Below are positions 51,612 to 60,570 of a stretch of DNA of 64,000 nucleotides, in pieces; the first letter of the stretch is position 1, and the number at the start of each line of letters is the position of its first letter. The notes under the pieces are model-generated. The model made no database searches. It was not told the origin of the DNA and saw nothing but the letters and a program-made list of their open reading frames with translations. The stretch comes from Stutzerimonas degradans. Lineage in GTDB: Bacteria; Pseudomonadota; Gammaproteobacteria; Pseudomonadales; Pseudomonadaceae. A program made the translations under genes and the position numbers. Where the stretch lies: assembly GCF_024448505.1 (NCBI RefSeq), contig NZ_JAMOHV010000014.1, positions 54,046-118,045 of the forward strand, given 5' to 3'.

Positions 51612-52439
51612 TCACGCCCTGCGCGTCGGCTCCGGCGCGTCGGTCATCGACGTATCGGCACCAGCTTCGCCTGCGTGCTCGTCGAGCCGGCCTCGTTGCA
51701 GTTCGGCGCGCAGGCTCTGCACCTCCTGGCTGAGGCTGTCCACCTGCGCCAGCAGCCGGTGCATCAGCTCGCGGTCGTCGGCGTCGCGCTTTTCTTCTTC
51801 CTCGTTCTGGTCGGCGACGAACAGCGAGCCGATATAGGCCGCGAAGCTACCGAACAGCCCCACGCCCGACACCATCAGCAACACCGCGACGACGCGCCCG
51901 GCGGTGGTCACCGGATAGAAATCGCCATAACCGACCGTCGTCACCGTGACGAAGGCCCACCACAGCGCCTCTTCCGGCGTGTTGATCGAACTCTGCGGAT
52001 TCGGCGCCTCCACCAGCAACATGGTGATCGCGCCGAAGGCCACCAGCAGCAGGGTCGCCGTTGCTGCCGAGACGACGATGCCTTCCGCGCGGTTGCGAAA
52101 CAGCACGCGCCAGATCAATTGCAGCGATTTCAGCGCGCGCAGGATGCGCAGGATCTGGAACGCACGCACCAGCTTGGCTGCCTGCAGGCCGCTGGCCGGC
52201 ACGCTGGCGAGCAGATCGATCCAGCCCCAGCGCATGAAGCGCCACTTGTTCTCGGCCTGCTGCAGGCGCACGCAGAAGTCGAGGAAGAAAAAGAAGCAGA
52301 CGAGGGTGTCCAGATAGCCGAGCAGGGTCGAGATATCGGGCGGCAGCTTGAAGAACAGGTCGGCTACCAGCGCACCCAGCACGTAGAACGACAGCACGAG
52401 GATGAAGATCTGAAAGGGCGTTACGGTGCGTTGCTTCAT
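51612..52439 (-). CDS. Voltage-gated potassium channel-like ion transporter
   Basis: 275-residue Ion_trans protein: segments S1-S4 in about residues 10-115 with a positively charged S4 (KLVRAFQILRILRALK), S5, the pore helix and selectivity filter TVGYGD, S6 ending in FGSFAAYIGSLF, then a coiled-coil C-terminus (about 215-250) for tetramer assembly. TVGYGD predicts K+ selectivity. Divergent from the beta-lactamase gene; no operon partner. Confidence 0.9.
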   Translation of the reverse strand: MKQRTVTPFQIFILVLSFYVLGALVADLFFKLPPDISTLLGYLDTLVCFFFFLDFCVRLQQAENKWRFMRWGWIDLLASVPASGLQAAKLVRAFQILRILRALKSLQLIWRVLFRNRAEGIVVSAATATLLLVAFGAITMLLVEAPNPQSSINTPEEALWWAFVTVTTVGYGDFYPVTTAGRVVAVLLMVSGVGLFGSFAAYIGSLFVADQNEEEEKRDADDRELMHRLLAQVDSLSQEVQSLRAELQRGRLDEHAGEAGADTSMTDAPEPTRRA

Positions 52440-52628
52440 GGGAAGTCCGGGCAGCGAGGGGATTCGCCGGGTAGTGCAGAAGAAGGGCGCAAGTTTAAAG
52501 CATGGGACGGCTCAGGCGTTCGCCAATCCGCTTATCGCACTGAGCCTGATCCGGCAGAGCATCGGCGCCGGATAGCCTAAGCTCAGCGTCCGCGCTTGAC
52601 CGGTGTGTTTGTCGAAAGGAGGAACAAG

Positions 52629-53525
52629 GTGAAGGTACTGACACGGCGACAGTTTTCCTTGCTGGGTAGTGCGCTGCTGCTCGGTGGCGCGCTGGTGCGT
52701 GGCGACCGGGCGTGGGCCGTCGAGCGGCGCGGCGAAGGCCTCACGCAGCGATTCGCCGAGCTGGAAAAACAGCTGGATGCGCGTCTGGGCGTGGCGATCA
52801 TCGACAGCCAGTCCGGCCGGCAATGGCTGCACCGTGCCGATGAGCGCTTTCCGTTGTGCAGCACCTTCAAGCTGCTGGCGGGCGCGGCGGTATTGCGGCG
52901 GGTCGATGCCGGCGCGGATTCGCTGCAGACACGCATCCGCTATACCGCGGACGATCTGGTGACCTACTCGCCCGTCACCGAGCGGCATGTCGACGATGGC
53001 ATGACGCTCGCCGCGCTCTGCGAAGCGGCCATCACCCTCAGCGACAACACGGCGGGCAACCTGCTGCTGCGTCACCTCGGCGGCCCTGGCGCGATCGGCG
53101 ATTTCGCACGCACGCTCGGCGACCACCACACTCGCCTGGATCGCTGGGAAACCGAGCTGAACGAGGCAAGTCCCGGCGATCCGCGCGATACCACCACACC
53201 GGCGGCGATGGCGGCGAATCTGCAGCGTCTGGTTCTGGGGGACAGCCTGTCGGCGGCCTCGCGCGAGCAGCTTGTCGCCTGGATGCTCGCCAGCCAGACC
53301 GGTGCGGCCAAGCTGCGTGCCGGTCTGCCACCAGGCTGGCGCATCGGCGACAAGACGGGTTCGGGCGAGCGCGGCACCACCAACGAGGTTGCGGTGATCT
53401 GGCCGCCGCAGCGCAAACCGGTGATTGCCTGCGTCTACCTCACGCAGACGCAGGCCAGCGCCGACGCGCGCAACGCCGCGCTGGCGGCGATCGGCCGGGC
53501 GCTGGCCGAGGCGCTCGTGGCCTGA
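52629..53525 (+). CDS. Class A beta-lactamase with Tat signal
   Basis: 298-residue serine beta-lactamase that hydrolyses penicillins or cephalosporins in the periplasm. Motifs in order: S78-T-F-K81 (Ambler S70-K73), S138-D-N140 (SDN 130-132), E174 in WETELNEA (E166), K242-T-G (234-236). All catalytic residues are present. The leader TRRQFSLLGSALLLGG has a twin-arginine, so export is probably by Tat. GTG start with AAGGAGG upstream. Cys77 occupies Ambler 69, but position 238 is Gly, so the 69-238 disulfide of some carbapenemases is lacking. No ampR-type regulator or mobile element adjoins it; it looks like a resident gene. Confidence 0.92.
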   Translation: MKVLTRRQFSLLGSALLLGGALVRGDRAWAVERRGEGLTQRFAELEKQLDARLGVAIIDSQSGRQWLHRADERFPLCSTFKLLAGAAVLRRVDAGADSLQTRIRYTADDLVTYSPVTERHVDDGMTLAALCEAAITLSDNTAGNLLLRHLGGPGAIGDFARTLGDHHTRLDRWETELNEASPGDPRDTTTPAAMAANLQRLVLGDSLSAASREQLVAWMLASQTGAAKLRAGLPPGWRIGDKTGSGERGTTNEVAVIWPPQRKPVIACVYLTQTQASADARNAALAAIGRALAEALVA

Positions 53526-53532
53526 GTGCGCG

Positions 53533-55533
53533 TCAGACCTGCGGCTTGGCCTTGATGGTCTTGAGCAGGTCTTCGGGGCTTATCTGCCCAACGATGCTCG
53601 CCGCGCTGCCCGGCAACGGCAGGTCGAGGATGTGGCCCTTCATCTTGCCGATCACGTGCATCTCGCAGGGCTTGCAGTCGAACTTCAGCGTCAGCACCTC
53701 GTCGCCGTGCACCAGTTGCATCGGCGCCACCTTGGTGCGCACCCCGGTGACGCCCTTGGCCTGCTTCGGGCAAAGGTTGAAGGAGAAGCGCAGGCAGTGC
53801 TTGGTGATCATCACCGGCACCTCCCCGGTCTCCTCGTGGGCCTCGTAGGCCGCGTCGATCAGCTGTACGCCGTAGCGGTGATAGAAGGCGCGGGCCTTCT
53901 CGTTGTAGACGTTGTAGAGAAACGACAGGTGCGACTCGGGATAGACCGGCGGCGGCACGCTGACCGGCTTGCGCCCGCCGCGCGGGCGGATGGTTTCGCG
54001 CGCTGCGGTCAGTGCCTCGATGGCTTCGCGGCGCAGCGCCTTGAGTTGCGAGTTGGGGATGAAGAACGCCTGCGGCGCATCCACCTCGACCTCTTCGGCG
54101 TGGTAGATGGTGGTGCCCAGCTGGCTCAGCAGGTCGGCGATCTGGCCGGGCACCTGCTCGGGCTTCTTCGCTTCGCCGAAGGGGCCGGGCAGGGTGGCCG
54201 TGGCATAGGCGCCTTCCTCGCTGGTGACGTGCAGCTCCAGCGCATCGGCGCGCAATTTTGCCAGCCAGCGTACGCCGATGCGGCGCTCGGCGGAGGTCTT
54301 GAGCAGCGCGTTCTGCCAGTTGTGGTCCAGGTTGCGGTTGAGCGGATGGTTCGGGCGCACCTGGCGCAGCGCGGCGGGCATTTCGTTGGGTTCGACGCGG
54401 TACTCGTAGCGCGACTGACCGTCCTCCTCGAACTGCTTCAGCGGCTCGACCACGCTGGCACGGAAGCCCACCACCTCGCGTTTGATCAGCACATTGAGGC
54501 CGTCGCCGTTGGACAGCGGCTCGCGAGTCTGCACGGTCAGGTCATGCTTGCCGACCTTGAGCACTTCACCCACGGCGAGGCCGGTGAAGGTCGGCGAGTC
54601 GAAGGCGCCGATGTCGATCTTGCGGTCGGTGACGAAGTAGTCGGTGCTGCCGCGGTGGAAGGTCTTGTCCGGGTCCGGTACGAAGAAATGATCGGTGCGG
54701 CCACTGGAGGCGCGGGCCAGGTCCGGGCGCTCGGCAAGAATGCCATCCAGGCGTTGGCGGTAGTAAGCGGTGATGTTCTTCACGTAGCTCACATCCTTGT
54801 AGCGCCCCTCGATCTTGAACGAACGCACGCCGACATCCACCAGCGCGCTCAGGTTGGCGCTCTGGTTGTTGTCCTTCATCGACAGCAGGTGCTTCTCGAA
54901 GGCCACCACGCGGCCCTGATCGTCCTTCAGCGTGTAGGGCAGGCGGCAGGCCTGCGAGCAGTCGCCGCGGTTGGCGCTGCGTCCGGTTTGCGCATGGCTG
55001 ATGTTGCACTGGCCGGAAAATGCCACGCACAGCGCGCCGTGGATGAAGAACTCCAGGGTCGAATCCACTTCATCGTAAATCGCACGGATTTCCTGCAGGT
55101 TCAGCTCGCGCGCGAGGACCAGCTGCGAGAAGCCAGCCTTGTCGAGGAACTTGGCCCGCTCCAGTGTGCGGATATCGGTCTGGGTGCTGGCGTGGATCTC
55201 GATGGGCGGGATATCCAGCTCCATGATGCCCATGTCCTGCACGATCAACGCATCGACGCCGATCTCGTAGAGCTGATGGATCAGCGTGCGCGCGGCTTCC
55301 AGCTCGTCGTCATGCAGAATGGTGTTGAGGGTGACGAACACCCGAGCATGGAACAGGTGGGCGAATTTCACCAGCTCGGCAATGTCCGCCACGCTGTTCT
55401 CGGCATTGTGCCGTGCACCGAAACTGGGGCCGCCGATGTACACGGCGTCGGCGCCATGCAGGATGGCCTCGCGGGCGATGGTAACGTCGCGCGCGGGGGC
55501 GAGCAGTTCGAGGTGGTGTTTGGGAAGCGACAT
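53533..55533 (-). CDS. rlhA: U32 peptidase family; 23S rRNA C2501 hydroxylation protein RlhA
   Basis: 666 residues, like E. coli RlhA (YdcP), which is needed to hydroxylate C2501 of 23S rRNA. N-terminal U32 domain: LELLAPARDVTIAREAILHGADAVYIGG, FVTLNTIL, DALIVQDMG, IHASTQ, and the cysteine cluster GQCNIS, GDCSQACRLPY. The C-terminal DUF3656-type collagenase-like region has two more Cys pairs (CLRFSFNLCPKQ, DCKPCEMHV). The cysteines probably hold an iron-sulfur cluster. ATG 55533 (MSLPKHHLE). It ends 7 bases from the convergent beta-lactamase gene. Confidence 0.88.
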   Translation of the reverse strand: MSLPKHHLELLAPARDVTIAREAILHGADAVYIGGPSFGARHNAENSVADIAELVKFAHLFHARVFVTLNTILHDDELEAARTLIHQLYEIGVDALIVQDMGIMELDIPPIEIHASTQTDIRTLERAKFLDKAGFSQLVLARELNLQEIRAIYDEVDSTLEFFIHGALCVAFSGQCNISHAQTGRSANRGDCSQACRLPYTLKDDQGRVVAFEKHLLSMKDNNQSANLSALVDVGVRSFKIEGRYKDVSYVKNITAYYRQRLDGILAERPDLARASSGRTDHFFVPDPDKTFHRGSTDYFVTDRKIDIGAFDSPTFTGLAVGEVLKVGKHDLTVQTREPLSNGDGLNVLIKREVVGFRASVVEPLKQFEEDGQSRYEYRVEPNEMPAALRQVRPNHPLNRNLDHNWQNALLKTSAERRIGVRWLAKLRADALELHVTSEEGAYATATLPGPFGEAKKPEQVPGQIADLLSQLGTTIYHAEEVEVDAPQAFFIPNSQLKALRREAIEALTAARETIRPRGGRKPVSVPPPVYPESHLSFLYNVYNEKARAFYHRYGVQLIDAAYEAHEETGEVPVMITKHCLRFSFNLCPKQAKGVTGVRTKVAPMQLVHGDEVLTLKFDCKPCEMHVIGKMKGHILDLPLPGSAASIVGQISPEDLLKTIKAKPQV

Positions 55534-55697
55534 GAGCACAGACCGGCAATGAAACGAAGGCGCGCATTGTAATGGCTTGGCGCTGGTTTGGGTTTGGTCG
55601 CTGGGCGAGTGGGAGGAAGGTATGCCGGGCATGCCGTAAATGGATGCTGGAGCGTCCGGCGGACGTTTCTAAGCGGGAACGTTTGATGGCTAGGTAT

Positions 55698-56099
55698 CTA
55701 GAGGCCACCCAGTAGGTCATGGGCATCGAGCAGGCGCCAGGCGATTTCCGGGCGCTGTTGCAAGGCGCGGCGAATGGCAGCGGCGATGGCCGGGCGGGTC
55801 TTGCGGCATAGGCCGGGTTGGTCGGCGAAGTCGATGGCGATGCCGCGCATGCTGCGCACCTCGTTGTGCCCGGGGGCGATATCCATGCGTATACCCAGCT
55901 GCTCGAACATGCGTTGCTGCAGATGCTCGAGGTCGTCCAGGCGCTGCACCTTCTCCAAGCGCTCGAGCAGGCGACGCTCCTCATGCAGGGTCAGCCGCAG
56001 AATGCGCGTATCGGCGTCCGGCGTATGCAGCAACGCATCGCGCTGGCAGGTGCAAGTGCCAGGCGGGCAAGGCTGGCGGAGTGGCGGCGGGCTGTTCAT
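55698..56099 (-). CDS. Conserved hypothetical protein with N-terminal Cys cluster
   Basis: 133 residues. N-terminal CPPGTCTCQRDALL has three cysteines in 8 residues, then a charged helix (LTLHEERRLLERLEKV) and an Arg-rich stretch near AAIRRALQQRPEIAWRLLDAHDLL. Soluble, no signal peptide. I recall similar proteins in Pseudomonas near the U32 gene but know no function. The cysteines may bind a metal. It is 164 bases upstream of rlhA on the same strand, so possibly co-transcribed. Confidence 0.65.
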   Translation of the reverse strand: MNSPPPLRQPCPPGTCTCQRDALLHTPDADTRILRLTLHEERRLLERLEKVQRLDDLEHLQQRMFEQLGIRMDIAPGHNEVRSMRGIAIDFADQPGLCRKTRPAIAAAIRRALQQRPEIAWRLLDAHDLLGGL

Positions 56100-56238
56100 G
56101 GCTTTCGATCATAGCCAAGCCGGCGTAACCCGCACAGCCGGCGCGCTGCGGGATGACAAGCGCGGCGACGTCGCGCACCATGACGTTCGCTTGCGCCGTG
56201 GGCGTACCGTTTTGTCAGGGTTTTGCCGGAGAGCTGCC

Positions 56239-57075
56239 ATGCGTGTCCTTTCAACCGTTCTGCTGTTCGCCACGCTGCTGTTCACCGGCTGGGCGGCTGC
56301 CGAGGAAGCGCAGCTGGTCGAGGCGATCAATGCCTACCGCAGCGAGGTGCAGCGCTGCGGCAGCAAGGCCAGCGAGGAACTGCCGCCACTCACCGCCGAC
56401 GCGCGCCTGAATCTGCCAGCCATCGGCGCGGGCGATCTGCAGCAGGAACTGGCGCGTGCGGCCTATCCGATGATGACGGTGCAAGCCATCAGCCTGTCCG
56501 GACCGCGTGATGCGCCGGCGGCGATGCAGGCGCTGCACGAGAGCTTCTGCCAGGTGCTGCTCGATCCGCAGTTCGTCGATATCGGCGTCAGCCGCGAGGG
56601 CCGCGACTGGCGCATCGTGCTGGCGAGGCCGCTGCTCGACGGGCGTCTGGGCGACTGGCAGGCCGAAGGCCAGAAGCTGCTGGAACTGATCAATACCGCG
56701 CGTGCGCAGCCACGCCAGTGCGGCTCGCAGTCCTTTGCCGCCGCAGCGCCACTTGGCTGGAATGCGACCCTCGGCGGCACGGCCGAAACTCATAGCCGGG
56801 CGATGGCCAATCGCAATTTCTTCAGCCACCTGAGCGACGATGGCCGCACGCCGGGCGACCGTGCTGAACTGGCCGGTTATACCGGCGGCGTAGTGGGCGA
56901 AAACATCGCCGCCGCGCTGCCGACTCCGCGCCGAGTGCTCGACGGCTGGCTGGCCAGTCCGGGCCACTGCGCGAATCTGATGAACCCGCAGTACAGCGAA
57001 TTCGGCGCGGCCTATGCGGTCGATCCGCAGAGCGACGCGACGATCTACTGGACGGCGCTGTTCGGCACGCCGTAA
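56239..57075 (+). CDS. Secreted CAP-domain protein with degenerate duplicated domain
   Basis: 278 residues, signal peptide cut after WAAA (about residue 21). The C-terminal half (about 145-278) is a standard bacterial CAP/SCP domain: LLELINTARAQPRQCGS, HSRAMANRNFFSHLSDDG, GENIA, WLASPGHCANLMNPQYSEFGAAY. The N-terminal half starts with the related LVEAINAYRSEVQRCGS but has lost the His/Glu residues, so it looks like a decayed copy. Extracellular or periplasmic; function of bacterial CAP proteins is largely unknown. GGAGAGC site before the ATG. Confidence 0.86.
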   Translation: MRVLSTVLLFATLLFTGWAAAEEAQLVEAINAYRSEVQRCGSKASEELPPLTADARLNLPAIGAGDLQQELARAAYPMMTVQAISLSGPRDAPAAMQALHESFCQVLLDPQFVDIGVSREGRDWRIVLARPLLDGRLGDWQAEGQKLLELINTARAQPRQCGSQSFAAAAPLGWNATLGGTAETHSRAMANRNFFSHLSDDGRTPGDRAELAGYTGGVVGENIAAALPTPRRVLDGWLASPGHCANLMNPQYSEFGAAYAVDPQSDATIYWTALFGTP

Positions 57076-57360
57076 GCCCCGACACCTAGCTGCTTGGTGC
57101 GTACTTCGGCGCGGGCGCGGCGTGGCGTGTGATCTGCACTGCCGCGCAGATGGCCGGTATCGTCGCGACCGCCGCAGCGAATCCCCCAGTCGAGAGGTGC
57201 CGCATCATCGAAACTCCGACGGCACCGGGCGAATCGGGTGGCTGACATGACGCTGGCGCAACCTTCGCGCCGCTCGCTGGACAATTCGCGCCGTGCGGCT
57301 TAAAAGGGCGCGCGGCGGCGTTTCGCGTCAGCCGTATCTTTATTCAGAGTCAGGTGAACC

Positions 57361-57489
57361 GTGAGAAAGAAAAAGCCCGTGGACCCCGTGCGACAAGCCG
57401 AAAAGAACCGCGCACACCGGATTGGCTGGCTGATCGCCCTGGCCGGCATTGTGGTGGGCTTCGTGCTGGTAGCGATCAAGCAGGTTTGA
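57361..57489 (+). CDS. Small single-span membrane protein (42 residues)
   Basis: Short frame from GTG 57361: a basic N-terminus (RKKKPVDPVRQAEKNRAHR) and one membrane segment (IGWLIALAGIVVGFVLVAI). AGGTG lies 4 bases before the start. Topology with the positive end inside fits a real small protein. I do not recognise it. The 285-base gap between the CAP gene and this frame shows no other convincing gene. Evidence is the combination of ribosome site, amphipathic basic lead and perfect TM pattern. Confidence 0.5.
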   Translation: MRKKKPVDPVRQAEKNRAHRIGWLIALAGIVVGFVLVAIKQV

Positions 57490-57576
57490 TCGCGCGTAGC
57501 CATGGATTCTCGTCTGTACGTTCAACAGGCAGACAGTCCCGGCCCCGGCCATAGCGCAACCCAGGGAGGAATAACC

Positions 57577-57825
57577 ATGCCGACTTATGACTATCGCTGC
57601 GAAGCCAATGGCCAGGTTTACGAGGTTCGCCATGCGATGGCGCTGCGCCCCGAGACCTGGGGTGAATTGCGAGAGGCCTGTGCGCTGGCCGAAGATGCGT
57701 CGATTCCGGACGATGCGCCGGTGACCAAGCTGATGAGTGCCGCCGGGGTGGTGAATAGCCGGGTGTTGAAGAACCCCGAGGCGCCGGCCTGCGCACGCGG
57801 CGGCTGCGCCGGCAACTGCCGCTGA
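57577..57825 (+). CDS. FmdB-like small regulatory/zinc-ribbon-type protein
   Basis: 82 residues starting MPTYDYRCEANG, like the FmdB zinc-ribbon family, with GGAGGA before the ATG. The usual CxxC knuckle is incomplete at the N-terminus; a C-terminal cluster PACARGGCAGNC has three cysteines. VTKLMSAAGVVNSR matches the family's middle part. Function unknown; possibly metal binding. Convergent with the TrmH-family gene. Confidence 0.75.
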   Translation: MPTYDYRCEANGQVYEVRHAMALRPETWGELREACALAEDASIPDDAPVTKLMSAAGVVNSRVLKNPEAPACARGGCAGNCR

Positions 57826-57865
57826 GGTCGGCGTTCAGGGCACGGCGTGCGTCGAGCGCGCTGTC

Positions 57866-57890
57866 GCGTGGAAAGCGGCGAGGCCTTTAC
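57866..57890 (+). repeat. Degenerate REP element
   Basis: GCGTGGAAAGCGGCGAGGCC plus TTTAC resembles the REP core GTGGAAAAcGGCgaaGCCTTTTCCAC with several substitutions and a lost right arm. It lies between convergent genes. Confidence 0.5.
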
Positions 57891-57933
57891 AGCTGCCGTT
57901 CGGCTGGCCCGCCGCGAATCACCACCTCGTGAA

Positions 57934-58401
57934 TCAGAACTGCGGTCCCGAGCGGGTATTGTTGCCTTTGGCCAGACGGTCGTAGAGCACCACATTGACC
58001 GTGGCCGCGAGATTCATGCAGCCGTTGGTGGGGATGTAGACCACGTCTTCGCACCAGTCGCGGATCTCCTTGCTCAGTGAACCGTCCTCGGCGCCGAAGA
58101 TGTACAGCGCGCGATCCGGATGGGTGTATTGGGGGAGGGCACGGGCGCCGTCGACCAGCTCCACGGCCACTGGCACGCAGCCGAGCGGGAGGATCTTGCG
58201 CAGGTCGTCGATGTTGATCAGCGGAATGTCCTGATGGACTTTCTTGGTGTCGGTGACGAAGTCCTTGGCCCGGTCGTAACGGGTGCCGGTGTAGAACACC
58301 GAGGCCGCGCCATAGCAGCCCGCCGCACGCATGATTGCGCCCACGTTGGACGGTGATTTCGGGTTGCTCAGGCCGATGCAGGCATAGCGTTTGTTGCTCA
58401 C
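57934..58401 (-). CDS. TrmH/SpoU-family RNA 2'-O-methyltransferase
   Basis: 155-residue SPOUT methyltransferase: motif 1 LSNPKSPSNVGAIMRAAGCYG, motif 2 ALYIFGAEDGSLSKEI, motif 3 IPTNGCMNLAATVNVVLYDRL form the knotted SAM site. Short single-domain form like TrmL, so tRNA is a plausible target, but it could be another RNA. GTG start at 58401. Single gene. Confidence 0.85.
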   Translation of the reverse strand: MSNKRYACIGLSNPKSPSNVGAIMRAAGCYGAASVFYTGTRYDRAKDFVTDTKKVHQDIPLINIDDLRKILPLGCVPVAVELVDGARALPQYTHPDRALYIFGAEDGSLSKEIRDWCEDVVYIPTNGCMNLAATVNVVLYDRLAKGNNTRSGPQF

Positions 58402-58557
58402 AGAAGGGACTCGCGCGAAAAACCGCGAGTATACGGGGCGTCTGGCGTAGGCCGGTTGAAAAACGCCAGCTCGTTAGCGCGTGATTGCCGGGTGATTTCC
58501 CTGTCGCCGGGATATGATGCGCGCCCCTCACGCTCCCGCAAAACTCATCAGGTCACC

Positions 58558-59301
58558 ATGCCCGGCGATGCTCTCTATACCGACTTGTCGGGTTACTACG
58601 ATCTCATGTGCGCGGATATCGACTACGGCGCACAAAGCCACTGCGTCCATCGTCTGCAGCAGCTGTTCGGCAATGCCGGCAACCGGCATCTGGATCTGGC
58701 CTGCGGAACCGGGCCGCACGTGCGCCATTTCATCGATGCGGGCTATGAAAGCAGCGGCCTCGACATCAACCAGCCCATGCTCGACAGAGCGGCCATTCGC
58801 TGCCCGGAAGCCCGGTTTTCGTTGCAGGACATGTGCGGCTTTGCAGTCGAGAAGCCTGCCGACCTGATCACCTGCTTCCTGTATTCCATCCACTACAGCG
58901 GCACAATCGAGCGGCTGAAGAGCTGTATCGCCAGCGCGCATGGCGCCCTTGCGGCAGGCGGGCTGTTCTGCTTCAACGCTGTGGACAAGCGTCGGATCGA
59001 CAACGCTTCGTTCGTCTCCCACAGCACGCGGCACGCGGAAGGCCTGTTCAGCTTCAGCTCTGGCTGGCATTACCCCGGCGACGGCGAGCGGCAGGCGTTG
59101 AAGCTGCGCATCGAGAGAACCGTCGAAGGAAAGAGTCAGGTCTGGCATGACGAGCACGCGATGGTGGCGCTGAGCTTCGCCGAGCTGATCGAACTGCTGC
59201 AGCCGTACTTCGAAGTGCATGTGCTCGAGCATGACTACGAGAAGCTCATCCCCTGGAACGAGGCTTCAGGGAACGCGATTTTTGCCTGCGTGAAGATCTG
59301 A
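58558..59301 (+). CDS. Class I SAM-dependent methyltransferase
   Basis: 247 residues with the Rossmann methyltransferase pattern: LDLACGTGPHVRHF (motif I), SSGLDINQPML (acidic end of strand 2), FSLQDMCGF, ITCFLYSIHYSG and GALAAGGLFCFNAVD. Substrate unknown; small-molecule methylation is likely. No partner genes. ATG 58558 chosen as the family begins close to the YYDLM segment. Confidence 0.82.
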   Translation: MPGDALYTDLSGYYDLMCADIDYGAQSHCVHRLQQLFGNAGNRHLDLACGTGPHVRHFIDAGYESSGLDINQPMLDRAAIRCPEARFSLQDMCGFAVEKPADLITCFLYSIHYSGTIERLKSCIASAHGALAAGGLFCFNAVDKRRIDNASFVSHSTRHAEGLFSFSSGWHYPGDGERQALKLRIERTVEGKSQVWHDEHAMVALSFAELIELLQPYFEVHVLEHDYEKLIPWNEASGNAIFACVKI

Positions 59302-59352
59302 ACCAAGCTTGCGCCGCCGTCGATGTGCCGTGTTGCCGGGCAGCGATGGCGA

Positions 59353-60048
59353 TCAGTGCAAACGCCGGGCTGAGGTGAACGTCTCGATCAGGTGGTTGGC
59401 CTGCTCGGCCAGCTGATCCAGCAGCCGATCCCGCTGCTTCTCCGCGTCACTCATGGCTTTTTCGCCGTGCTGTTTCATCAGGTAGCTGTGAATCTGCCGT
59501 ACCTCCTTCGACTGGAAGATCGGTGCCAGATCCTGCACGGCCACCACGCCGGGGGATGCCTGGTTGCGGGTGTTCAGCACCACCTGCGGGCCACGCGCCG
59601 CCAAAGGCATGAAGCCCAGCGCCTCGAAGTACGGCACCTTGCCGGCCACGCAGGCCACCTCGGCGTGGGGATAGCGCGTCACCATCGTGTCGACCATGGC
59701 CCGGCCGATGCCCTGTCGACGATGCTCGGCCAGCACGGCCAGATAAACCAGCGCACAGGCTTCGGGATCGTCCATATACGGCAGGTACAGCGCGAAACCG
59801 AGCAGGGTTGCCGGGTCGTCGGCATCCAGCGCCATGATCAGCTCGGGCTTGCCCGCCTGCGCACCGTCCATGCTGTCCAGGTAGCGATGCACCTCGAAGC
59901 CCACCACGTACTGGTACAGCTGATACAGCGGGTTGCTCGGCGTGAGCGAGACGGGGCTGATGTCGCCGAGGTAGTCCACCACCATCTGCAGCAGCTGGCT
60001 TTTCAGCGCTTCCGGCGGCGGGGTGTCGAGGTGGGTGAGGGTGAACAT
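59353..60048 (-). CDS. GNAT family N-acetyltransferase with helical tail
   Basis: 231 residues. The central GNAT domain has VYLAVLAEHRRQGIGRAMVDTM with the RRQGIG acetyl-CoA loop, then YFEALGFMPL. The last 60 residues form a charged helix (MKQHGEKAMSDAEKQRDRLL) outside the GNAT fold. Substrate unknown. ATG 60048. It lies just downstream of the TfoX-N gene on the same strand (94 bases), not clearly one operon. Confidence 0.8.
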   Translation of the reverse strand: MFTLTHLDTPPPEALKSQLLQMVVDYLGDISPVSLTPSNPLYQLYQYVVGFEVHRYLDSMDGAQAGKPELIMALDADDPATLLGFALYLPYMDDPEACALVYLAVLAEHRRQGIGRAMVDTMVTRYPHAEVACVAGKVPYFEALGFMPLAARGPQVVLNTRNQASPGVVAVQDLAPIFQSKEVRQIHSYLMKQHGEKAMSDAEKQRDRLLDQLAEQANHLIETFTSARRLH

Positions 60049-60142
60049 GGCGGGGCTCCGGGCGACGCAGAAAGTGCGGCATTGTACCGGGCGGGGGCTG
60101 CGGGCGAGGACCGGGAGATGAAGAGCCAACCCGGTTGAAAGC

Positions 60143-60490
60143 TCATGTCGCTGCGTCTGGCTTCTTCTTCCTCGGTTTGCGTGGCGCTGGCACCGGCATG
60201 AGCCGCGCCGTTTCAATCACGAGACGGCGGAGTTCGTCGGCATCGTCCAGCAGTTCGTCGGCCACCGGATAGTCCTTGGCGCCGGGATAGGGCGGGGCTT
60301 GCGGCAAATCCGGGGCGAGCGTTGCAGCCGCCGGCGAAGGCTTGATGAACAGGCTGTTGTCGCAGACGAAGGCGACAACCTTTTCATCCAGATAAAGCGC
60401 GTACTCGCCGAACATCTTCCGGTACGTCAGCCTGCTGCCCAGGTCGATTTGCTCGGCCACGTACAGCATGAAAGCTCTATCGGTCGCCAT
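60143..60490 (-). CDS. TfoX N-terminal domain protein
   Basis: 115 residues with the TfoX-N fold: FMLYVAEQI, LTYRKMFGEYALYLDEKVVAFVCDNSLFIK, YPGAKDY. It lacks the C-terminal competence domain, so it is not full Sxy/TfoX. A basic tail (APRKPRKKKP) could touch nucleic acid. Function unknown. Preceded by a REP hairpin. Confidence 0.82.
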   Translation of the reverse strand: MATDRAFMLYVAEQIDLGSRLTYRKMFGEYALYLDEKVVAFVCDNSLFIKPSPAAATLAPDLPQAPPYPGAKDYPVADELLDDADELRRLVIETARLMPVPAPRKPRKKKPDAAT

Positions 60491-60530
60491 GCGCGCTCCG
60501 CTGCCTCGCCCGGTATCGGGTTGATGGAAG

Positions 60531-60560
60531 GTAGCGTGGAAAAACCAGCGTTTTCCACGC
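60531..60560. repeat. REP-like hairpin between azoR and the TfoX-N gene
   Basis: GTAGCGTGGAAAA-accagcg-TTTTCCACGC: the 10-bp stem GCGTGGAAAA/TTTTCCACGC with the same GTGGAAAA core as the REP copies at 62.7 and 63.4 kb. Confidence 0.65.
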
Positions 60561-60570
60561 CCGGCTTGCA

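Noticed and set aside
57045..57284. Overlapping frames of 78-92 residues on both strands after the CAP gene
   Set aside because: Arg-rich shadow composition, no ribosome site and no recognisable pattern.
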